This document shows, in pieces, positions 8,977-15,016 of a DNA stretch of 47,604 bases (within the stretch, counting starts at the first letter, position 1; every line of letters begins with the position of its first letter). The position numbers and the translations under genes were made by a program. The notes beneath the pieces are model-generated. The model made no database searches, was not told the origin of the DNA, and saw only the letters and a program-made list of their open reading frames with translations. Source of the stretch: an uncultured Prevotellaceae bacterium (GTDB taxonomy: Bacteria > Bacteroidota > Bacteroidia > Bacteroidales > Bacteroidaceae); assembly GCA_945833925.1 (NCBI GenBank), contig CAMAFX010000012.1:1-47604 (forward strand), given 5' to 3'.

Positions 8977-10326
8977 CAGGGAGGCTGCAAAGTCATCCCA
9001 GAAGCCGGGGTACGACTTGCTGACCACCTCCGGATTGTTTATCACCACCTCGCCAAGCGTCTGGCAGCACGGAGCAAACGACATCGCCATTCGGTGGTCC
9101 TCGTAGGTGTCTATCGAGGCATCCTCTGCCTTCTCGCATCGCTCACCGTCCCAGAACAGTACGCTGTCGTTCTCCTCTCCTATCGCATAGCCCAACTTGC
9201 CCAACTCTGTGCGAAGGGCGGCGATGCGGTCGGTCTCCTTTATCTTGAGACTCTGCAAACCGGTTATTCTGAACGGCACACCGAGCATGGCGCATGTCAC
9301 CACCACGGTCTGTGCCAGGTCGGGGACGCGCAGCATGTCTATGTCCAGACGCTCTACCCTCTCGCCAGTGTGCATCAGTCTGACGCATTGTCTTGCATCA
9401 GTGGTGGCGCAACTGCCTCCCGATGACTGGTCTGCGTCTTCTGCTCCGCCTTCCGATGTCTCAAAGACGGTCTGCACTCCGAGTTTTGCGAAGATGTCCT
9501 TCACGCCCTGGTCGCCCTGCAGACTCTCCCCGAACAAGCCCGGCAGGCATACTGTGCTGTCAGGTGTCAGCGCCACCATCTCATACCAGTACGACGATGC
9601 GCTCCAGTCATTCTCAATATAGTAAGGCACTGCCTTGTATCCCGTAGGCTCTACCTTGATGACATTGCCCTCGAACGATGCCTTTGCTCCGAACGTACGC
9701 ATGATGCCCAGTGTCATGTCTATGTATGGCCTGCTCACCACACCGCCTGTCAGCGTCAATGTCAAACCATCCTTCATCACAGGACCAATCATTAGCATGG
9801 CACTGATATACTGACTGCTGACGTTGCCTGCCAGCGACACCTCACCGCCCGACAACTTCCTTCCCCTGATACGCAGAGGTGGGAATCCCTCCTCACCCTC
9901 GTAACTGATGTCTGCTCCCAACTGTCGCAGGGCATCCACAAGAATTGCTATGGGGCGGTGGCGCATCCTCTCCGTTCCAGTCAGTATGCGTTCACCGTCT
10001 GTCACGCTGAAGAAAGCCGTAAGGAAACGCATCGCCGTTCCAGCCGCCATAATGTCGACCACATCGGTCCCGACCGGTGCATTATGCACACATCCGGCAG
10101 TTGTTTCCTGTCCACAACCAGTGCTATGCTGTGCTTCACCGCTGCTGTTCAAGCCGGCAAGTGCCCTGACCATAACCCTCGTATCGTCGCAGTCGGACAC
10201 ATTCCCGGGCACCACACCAGCCCCGCTCAGGGCATTGATGATTAGTGCACGGTTGCTTATACTCTTGCTTGCAGGAAGAACAACTAATGGATTAATCTCT
10301 CTTTTACGTTTTAGTAGCACGGACAT
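8959..10326 (-). CDS. aroA: 3-phosphoshikimate 1-carboxyvinyltransferase (EPSP synthase)
   Basis: Sixth step of the shikimate pathway: transfers enolpyruvyl from PEP to shikimate 3-phosphate. Motifs: LPASKSISNRAL at 17-28 with the PEP-binding Lys21; AAGTAMRFLTAFF near 94-106; GTERMRHRPI near 117-126; VPDLAQT, which holds the catalytic Asp; LKIKETDRIAALR; and DYEDHRMAMSFA-like TYEDHRMAMSFA near the C-terminus. At 455 residues it is longer than most (about 410-430). The extra length is in two low-complexity inserts, about residues 59-88 and a Ser/Gly/Ala-rich stretch before RQCVRLMHTGERVE. The start ATG at 10326 sits about 27 nt after a good promoter that interlocks with that of tRNA-Pro. Its 3' end is formed by a dispersed repeat. 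Confidence 0.95.
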   Translation of the reverse strand: MSVLLKRKREINPLVVLPASKSISNRALIINALSGAGVVPGNVSDCDDTRVMVRALAGLNSSGEAQHSTGCGQETTAGCVHNAPVGTDVVDIMAAGTAMRFLTAFFSVTDGERILTGTERMRHRPIAILVDALRQLGADISYEGEEGFPPLRIRGRKLSGGEVSLAGNVSSQYISAMLMIGPVMKDGLTLTLTGGVVSRPYIDMTLGIMRTFGAKASFEGNVIKVEPTGYKAVPYYIENDWSASSYWYEMVALTPDSTVCLPGLFGESLQGDQGVKDIFAKLGVQTVFETSEGGAEDADQSSGGSCATTDARQCVRLMHTGERVERLDIDMLRVPDLAQTVVVTCAMLGVPFRITGLQSLKIKETDRIAALRTELGKLGYAIGEENDSVLFWDGERCEKAEDASIDTYEDHRMAMSFAPCCQTLGEVVINNPEVVSKSYPGFWDDFAASLTPEGE

Positions 10327-10356
10327 TACTACAGTGTTTTTTTGACGTTTTCGCTA

Positions 10357-10387
10357 CAAAAGTACAAAAAAATTTTGTTGTTACAAA
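10357..10387 (-). promoter_or_regulatory. Promoter of aroA (TTTG -33, TACTTTTG -7)
   Basis: On the minus strand TTTG (10387-10384) is followed after 19 nt by TACTTTTG (10364-10357), the Bacteroidetes sigma-AB pattern. The predicted start leaves a leader of about 27 nt before the aroA ATG. Confidence 0.75.
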
Positions 10388-10404
10388 AAAAACGTCTACC
10401 TTTG
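10374..10404 (+). promoter_or_regulatory. Promoter of tRNA-Pro (TTTG -33, TACCTTTG -7)
   Basis: TTTG at 10374-10377 and TACCTTTG at 10397-10404 are separated by 19 nt. The box ends 17 nt before the tRNA 5' end. The -33 box lies inside the spacer of the divergent aroA promoter, so the two promoters overlap by 14 bp. Confidence 0.75.
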
Positions 10405-10421
10405 CACTCGCAAAATTGGAA

Positions 10422-10497
10422 CGGGATGTAGCGCAGTTGGTAGCGCACACGTCTGGGGGGCGCGAGGTCGCAAGTTCGAGTCTTGTCATCCCGACCA
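10422..10497 (+). tRNA. tRNA-Pro (anticodon GGG)
   Basis: A 76-nt cloverleaf with an encoded CCA. Acceptor CGGGATG pairs with CATCCCG; D stem GCGC/GCGC; anticodon loop CTGGGGG gives anticodon GGG; T arm GCAAG-TTCGAGT-CTTGT. The anticodon stem CACGT/GCGCG has an A28-C42 mismatch and a T31-G39 wobble. The 3' half from 10457 is duplicated at 13457, which marks this tRNA as an integration site. Confidence 0.93.
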
Positions 10498-10598
10498 TTA
10501 GGAAAGTGTTGATAATCAATCGAGATTCAACACTTTCCTTTTCTTTTTATAGCAAAGAAGGTCGTGTAAATGTCGAAAGCGATAGGACAAAATAAGGT
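10457..10598 (+). repeat. Left att-like repeat (tRNA-Pro 3' half plus terminator)
   Basis: About 142 bp running from the anticodon loop of tRNA-Pro through its terminator to AATAAGGT. It is repeated with a few differences at 13457-13596, offset by exactly 3,000 bp at the 5' boundary. It fits a target-site duplication from integration with crossover in the anticodon loop. Confidence 0.8.
10500..10549 (+). terminator. Rho-independent terminator of tRNA-Pro
   Basis: A perfect 13-bp stem (10500-10512 with 10527-10539, AGGAAAGTGTTGA) with a 14-nt loop, followed by a T-rich tract. The copy at 13500-13539 has one G-U pair. Confidence 0.85.
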
Positions 10599-10914
10599 TT
10601 TTGTTGCTTTTGTTGCTGTCATCATCGTTGTCGTCATCATCATCCTCGTTCTTAGTCTGCTTAACGACCTTTCCATCCTTTAGTCCGTGCTTCTCTTCAT
10701 ACGTCTTCACAGCCTTCTCCGACCCCTCGGTTACTCTGCTATCCGTATACGCATCAATTACTCCCTGCAAGGTAAGTTCTTCAACTGAAGCCTTTACCTC
10801 GTCTTCGTCCTTTGCAGTCTTCGCAATGTTCTTTGCTATCCTGCTCAACACTTTCTCATCTATCCCTTCAAACTTGGTTTTCAATGCTTCCAGTGCGTCT
10901 TTTTTCAAACTCAT
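10516..10914 (-). pseudogene. Phage head-region protein with chimeric C-terminus
   Basis: The start is placed at ATG 10914 (MSLKKDALEALKTKFEGIDEKVL), giving 132 residues. The N-terminal 100 or so residues resemble small proteins I know from Bacteroidales prophages, next to head genes (two helices, then VTEGSEKAVKTYEEKHGLKDGK, then an Asp/Asn-rich linker). From about base 10598 downward the frame runs into the tRNA/terminator repeat, so the last 30 or so residues (from NLILSYRF) are translated att sequence. I read it as a phage gene that lost its 3' end at the element boundary. Scaffold or head-assembly roles are possible but not shown. Confidence 0.6.
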
Positions 10915-11206
10915 AGTGATAAATATTTTAGTTAACCGTTGCAAATTTATGTATTCGTTGAGATTTTATTCGCAAATCCCTACTTTATTTTACGCTTGTA
11001 TTGCAAACACATATTATTTCTTCGTAGAGTGTCTGTTTCCTTGTGCATTTTTACTCTCTCGTGTTCTTTTTGCGTCAGTGTAACAATGTACCGGAGTAGT
11101 AAAAAGAACCCAAGAGCGTGAAGTTCTTGCAGAAATAACTTGGAACTTTTTTATTCTCAAGCCAAACTTTTTTGTTCAAAGTCTTTTATCGTGTTTCTAT
11201 AATTTA

Positions 11207-11214
11207 TAACTTTG
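11207..11214 (+). promoter_or_regulatory. -7 box (TAACTTTG) directly before a GTG start
   Basis: TAACTTTG ends only 4 nt before the GTG at 11219, so transcription would begin at or next to the start codon (leaderless mRNA). No TTTG -33 box is seen at the usual distance. Confidence 0.45.
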
Positions 11215-11218
11215 TGCC

Positions 11219-11548
11219 GTGGAACGAAAAAGACTAACAGGAAACGAAAAGAAGGTGTTGCGTCATCTTGCAATGGGTATTGAGGGCTTGCCTACAGGAG
11301 TAGATACACGCCAGTACGCAGATGCTTGTCAAGGTCTGAAGGACAAAGGGCTTGCACTGGTAATGTTCTCTACAGGTCACGAGGTCTATGCTGCTGACAT
11401 TACGGATGCAGGTATCGTCTATCTGGAGAATAACCCACACCTTTTCAATCCTGTTAATTGGGCATTGGTTAGCGCTATCACAGGAATAGTGGCTATACTT
11501 GTCACTATAGTCTTGTTCTGTATAGGTTGTACAATGATAAACAAGTAG
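11219..11548 (+). CDS. Small protein with C-terminal membrane anchor, unknown
   Basis: A 109-residue protein starting at GTG. Residues 1-80 look like a small helical, possibly winged-helix fold (LTGNEKKVLRHLAMGIEGLP, then YADACQGLKDKGLALVMF, then EVYAADITDAGIVYLENN). One hydrophobic segment follows at about 84-105 (WALVSAITGIVAILVTIVLF). It lies inside the tRNA-bounded insertion, between two phage head genes of opposite direction, 4 bp before a second small gene. This position and orientation fit a phage moron (accessory gene with its own promoter). Function unknown; superinfection exclusion or immunity are guesses from context. Confidence 0.6.
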   Translation: MERKRLTGNEKKVLRHLAMGIEGLPTGVDTRQYADACQGLKDKGLALVMFSTGHEVYAADITDAGIVYLENNPHLFNPVNWALVSAITGIVAILVTIVLFCIGCTMINK

Positions 11549-11552
11549 AGAT

Positions 11553-11780
11553 ATGCTTACATTCTATGATTTTAATCCTACGCCTCATGAGATAGAGTTT
11601 GTTTGCACTATGCCAAAGGAAAAGTATCTGCGCATAAAGACTCCTGATGGTGCTTACTACCACATTGCTTGGTTATTTATGTTAAGGGGAGATAAGGAAA
11701 ATATGCGTAAGTACGCAGATATGATTAAAGATATTGATTATAGAAATCAATTCTATATTAGCGCTACTCATCCAGCATAA
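11553..11780 (+). CDS. 75-residue hypothetical protein in the tRNA-bounded insertion
   Basis: Begins 4 bp after the preceding membrane-anchored gene and is clearly in the same transcription unit. Sequence seen: MLTFYDFNPTPHEIEFVCTM, then KYLRIKTPDGAYYHIAWLFM, then a helical end. There is no signal peptide or membrane segment. Its last 17 bases overlap the 3' end of the convergent MuF-type head gene. I recognise no family. Confidence 0.55.
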   Translation: MLTFYDFNPTPHEIEFVCTMPKEKYLRIKTPDGAYYHIAWLFMLRGDKENMRKYADMIKDIDYRNQFYISATHPA

Positions 11781-13450
11781 GAAACTCTTCTGTACTACTG
11801 TTTAGATTTTTTATGTATTCGTATGCAAGTCTTCTGTTTACCCCAAAGGAAGACAACATATTAACTGATATTTCACGCATATCATCATATGGCTTGTTCA
11901 TAAGACTTACTTTTAGTTTGTTTACGAACGCATCTTCGTCTATACCACACTGATTAAGCATTATTCTTGTATTCGTAATAGCTCGTCGGTAACCAAATCC
12001 CATTTCAAGTACTTGTTCTTTATATCTACTCTTTCCACCAAGGGATGAAAGGAACTGGTTATAACTCCTTCTCGCAGTTAACTGGTTTATTGATTCGACA
12101 ATAGTTGAATATTCTGCATTTCTACTCAATACAGGATTATCCCATCTTCTTGCTCCACAATGTAGAATTTCGTGCCATACTGATTCTATTGAATATTCTT
12201 CTTCAAATAGTAACTTCTCTCCATTCCTTATCTTATACAGTGCATTCTTAAGACTAACGGAGGGAACATACTCTATAGTCTCTCCATTTAGTCCTGTAAC
12301 AAAATGGGTTCTTGTGTCAATATGAATAGAGTTTGTTCCATTAGTATATCGCAAACTTCCCATCATTGCTCCGTTCTCTAATTCTTTAAAAGCAACTTCG
12401 TTTAAGCCTGCGCCGAATAGTTCTTTGTTATCCTGTGCAAATGCCATAATAATGTTCTCGGCTTCCTTATCCGTTATCGGAGTATCTGGTGGTGTTTGTC
12501 GTATTGCCTCTCTTACTCCATCGCTCTTAATAGCATCCATTGCGCTTGCAGAACTTGCGCCTTCATAATATTCCCCAAAGTTCTCTTTCACAAAGTACGG
12601 AAGTTTTCCTCTCTGTCTCATACCCTCCAGTCGGTCTGCATTGTCCGTCATCCATTGCTTAAACTCGTCCGGTAAGTCGGTTACTACTCCACTGAAATTA
12701 TAGTTTGACACGTCCTCGCCCCTTGCCATACGTTTGAGGTAGTCAATCATTTCCTCACGCTTGGGAGTGATAGGAACAGCAACGCATCTGCACTGCGGAT
12801 GCCATCCTGTAAACTTGAACCATTTAGGGAACTGCTTGCCTTCAAACTCGTCACAGATGTCTTCTATAGGGTGGTTATTAGACAAGACTATTTCAATACC
12901 TAATACGATGTCACTGCCACTCCAATACTGCGAATCTGCTTCGTGGTATGCCATGTTTATCTCAGTACGTGCCAGTCGTTGTGCATTGCGTGCTGATGAA
13001 CGATAAACACCTTGCCCTGGATGATAGGCTTGCGCTGCCTTTGATAACTGCAGATTGCCGTGCTTATCTCTTACTCTACGGAATAACTTGTTAGGTTCAC
13101 GTAGTAGATGTCTAATATCGCGTGACAAGGTAGCAGCACTTCTACCATCGGACAAAGCAACGTCCATCGCAAGTTCCATTTCCTTCTTTGCTTGTTTAGA
13201 AATCTCCCATACTCGTTCTGACAGCCCCATACCTTGAATCTTACGCTTTTGAAAAGCATGTACGGCTTCAAGGTTTCGTGGCATAAACTTGTCCGTGATA
13301 GTAGAAGATAGCGTTGTACCTGCTAATAGTTGCTTTACCATTGCGGTATTCTTTGCTACAGATGCTTTCCATTCGTTGTCTATACCCGATATAATAGTTT
13401 GTTCCATCTTGCGTGCAAAGGTTTCAAACAGTTCCTCTGCTCGCTTCTTT
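11764..13450 (-). pseudogene. Phage MuF/SPP1 gp7-type head protein, 5'-truncated, with C-terminal HExxH domain
   Basis: The open frame extends to 13473 but its first seven or so residues are translated tRNA-Pro sequence; the phage part begins near 13456 without its own start, so the N-terminus is missing. About residues 10-240 are a MuF-like head-morphogenesis domain: ARTEINMAYHEADSQYW, then HPIEDICDEF, then the HPQCRC motif at 225-230 that is typical of the family. After a linker, residues 320-569 form an extra domain with HEILH at 434-438 and a Glu at about 460, the layout of a zinc metallopeptidase. MuF proteins with toxin-like C-terminal domains are known in temperate phages. The gene overlaps the convergent 75-residue gene by 17 bp. 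Confidence 0.7.
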
Positions 13451-13456
13451 ATTGTA

Positions 13457-13596
13457 GGGGCGCGAGGTCGCAAGTTCGAGTCTTGTCATCCCGACCATTA
13501 GGAAAGTGTTGATAATCAGTCGAGATTCAATACTTTCCTTTTTTTTATAGCACAAAAAGTCGTGTAAATGTCGCAAGCGATAGGACAAAATAAGGT
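13457..13596 (+). repeat. Right att-like repeat (partial tRNA-Pro 3' half plus terminator)
   Basis: Second copy of the 10457-10598 block: it begins GGGGCGCGAGGTCG, includes the CATCCCGACCA end of the tRNA and the hairpin, and diverges after AATAAGGT. It carries several substitutions and short indels relative to the left copy, mostly after the tRNA part. It is not a tRNA gene because the 5' half is absent. Confidence 0.8.
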
Positions 13597-13664
13597 ATAA
13601 ATCGGCAATAGCGAGTAAAAAAGTCGTAGAATTGTCGCATAACACATACTACCGGAACTCGTCA

Positions 13665-13795
13665 GCAACACTCGCTAACGGCACACACACCGGCATCCGC
13701 CTGCAACACTCGCTAACGGCACACATCAACGACACCCACCAGCAACACTCGCTAAACGCATACATCAACGACAACATCAACAGCACCTACCAGCG
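13665..13795. repeat. Tandem 38-39-bp repeats, three copies
   Basis: GCAACACTCGCTAACGGCAC-type units begin at 13665, 13703 and 13742 (the third is degenerate, CTAAACGCAT). Tails contain CATCAACGACA-like segments. Confidence 0.75.
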
Positions 13796-13973
13796 TTCTC
13801 TTATGTAAACATTATTCGCAATGACAGAGCAGACCTATCTTATGCTCTGCCTATCATTTTCTGTATCTACAAGGGACTGACAGATGCTCGAATCACCCCT
13901 GTCTCCTTTGTTGCATCTTACTGAATATTTGATGGTTAGAAAATCCCAGGCACGACGTTTGACGCATAAAAAA

Positions 13974-14075
13974 ATCACGCACCATGATTTTAAAAATCAC
14001 GCTGCGTGATTTCCAAAATCACGGTGCGTGAATTGGTCCACTCACGCACCGTGATTTTTCGAATCGTGGTGCGAC
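13974..14075. repeat. Cluster of AAATCACG-type palindromes
   Basis: Five related units in about 100 bp. One is a near-perfect palindrome, AAATCACGCTGCGTGATTT. Two others form a 17-bp perfect inverted repeat, AAAATCACGGTGCGTGA, separated by about 10 bp. Confidence 0.8.
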
Positions 14076-14555
14076 AACTTTTGGGGCAACGCAGGAGGAC
14101 AAGAAAGCACCTTGCAGTGTAAAGTAAATTCGCAATCGAACACCTTGTAATTAGTAACTTTGCACCACCTTTTATGAGTTCCTGGGATTCATGGTTAAAA
14201 AGGAACCATTAATTACATCAATTACATGAATCTTTAGCATTTGATATAAAAAACTTGCATTTTTTCCGTACGGTTTCCGAGAATGGTGGTATAATTGTAA
14301 TAAAGAAGCAATAGAACAAGAAGAAAAGAAATCCCCCCACTCCCCCCTATAGAAAAGAAGAAAAAGACAAAGAAGAAAGAGGGGGATGGGGAGTGCGCAC
14401 ACACACGCACACGAGAATGGCGCTTCGCACAATGCGCATCTCCCCCCGATTTCTTATATTTTAATTCTGGGAAAATATGCACGCAAGAACCAAAAACACT
14501 GAAAGACGACGAAGAAAGAGAGCACCAACGCCTGTTAATTTATGTTAAATTATAG

Positions 14556-14574
14556 TACCTTGCGATACAAGGTA
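14556..14574. promoter_or_regulatory. Perfect palindrome, probable PadR operator
   Basis: TACCTTG-N5-CAAGGTA lies 13 bp before a TACCTTTG -7 box (14588-14595) that should drive the padR-pspC pair. Position inside the promoter fits autorepression. Confidence 0.65.
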
Positions 14575-14587
14575 TTTAGATAATGCA

Positions 14588-14595
14588 TACCTTTG
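14588..14595 (+). promoter_or_regulatory. -7 box of the padR-pspC operon
   Basis: TACCTTTG, 37 nt before the ATG at 14633; a clear TTTG -33 box is not seen, and the palindrome occupies that region. Confidence 0.6.
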
Positions 14596-14632
14596 TGGCG
14601 TAAACGTTGAAATAGACAGAAACCAGAAGAGT

Positions 14633-15004
14633 ATGAACACAGACAACACGAAATCGCAGATGCGCAAAGGTATGCTGGAGTACTGCATCATGCTGCTGCT
14701 TCACCAGAGGCCCTGCTACGCCAACGACATTATGCAGCGTCTGCACGAGGCAGACATGATAGTGGTGGAAGGCACCCTCTACCCTCTCCTGTCCCGACTG
14801 AAGAAGGACGGACTGCTGGGCTACGTGTGGCAGGAGAGCACACAGGGTCCGCCACGCAAGTATTACACACTGACAGAAGACGGTCAGGAAGCACTTCTCC
14901 AACTGGACGCCAACTGGGACGAGATAGCGCGCACGGTAAACTTTCTGAAGAATCTCGACAACAAGTACAAGAACAATACTGGCAAGATTACTAATTTTCC
15001 TTAA
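14633..15004 (+). CDS. PadR family transcriptional regulator
   Basis: A 123-residue winged-helix repressor of the short PadR class. Seen: MRKGMLEYCIMLLLHQRPCYANDIMQRLHEADMI (wH helices), then VVEGTLYPLLSRLKKDGLLGYVW, the family hallmark, then GPPRKYYTLTEDGQEALLQL. It lies 12 bp before the PspC-domain gene; PadR plus PspC-domain membrane protein is a recurrent Bacteroidetes pair thought to answer envelope stress. The perfect palindrome upstream is a likely operator. The ligand, if any, is unknown. Confidence 0.9.
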   Translation: MNTDNTKSQMRKGMLEYCIMLLLHQRPCYANDIMQRLHEADMIVVEGTLYPLLSRLKKDGLLGYVWQESTQGPPRKYYTLTEDGQEALLQLDANWDEIARTVNFLKNLDNKYKNNTGKITNFP

Positions 15005-15016
15005 AAACAAAGCATT

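Larger units (their letters stand above)
13597..14632. other. About 1 kb non-coding, repeat-rich interval
   Basis: No gene supported. It contains three 38-39-bp tandem repeats, a cluster of AAATCACG-type palindromes, a possible promoter with a 12-codon frame (14155-14212), a homopurine tract (about 14341-14395) flanked by C-runs and G-runs, and the PadR operator/promoter at its right end. The short frames on the minus strand at 14172-14482 are low-complexity artefacts. Confidence 0.7.

Noticed and set aside
13457..13497. Second tRNA-Pro gene
   Set aside because: Only the 3' half is present; no acceptor 5' strand, D arm or anticodon stem 5' strand.
14172..14482. Two short minus-strand frames in the non-coding zone
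   Set aside because: Low-complexity Phe/Leu/Ser products from purine and pyrimidine tracts; no plausible start signal or family.
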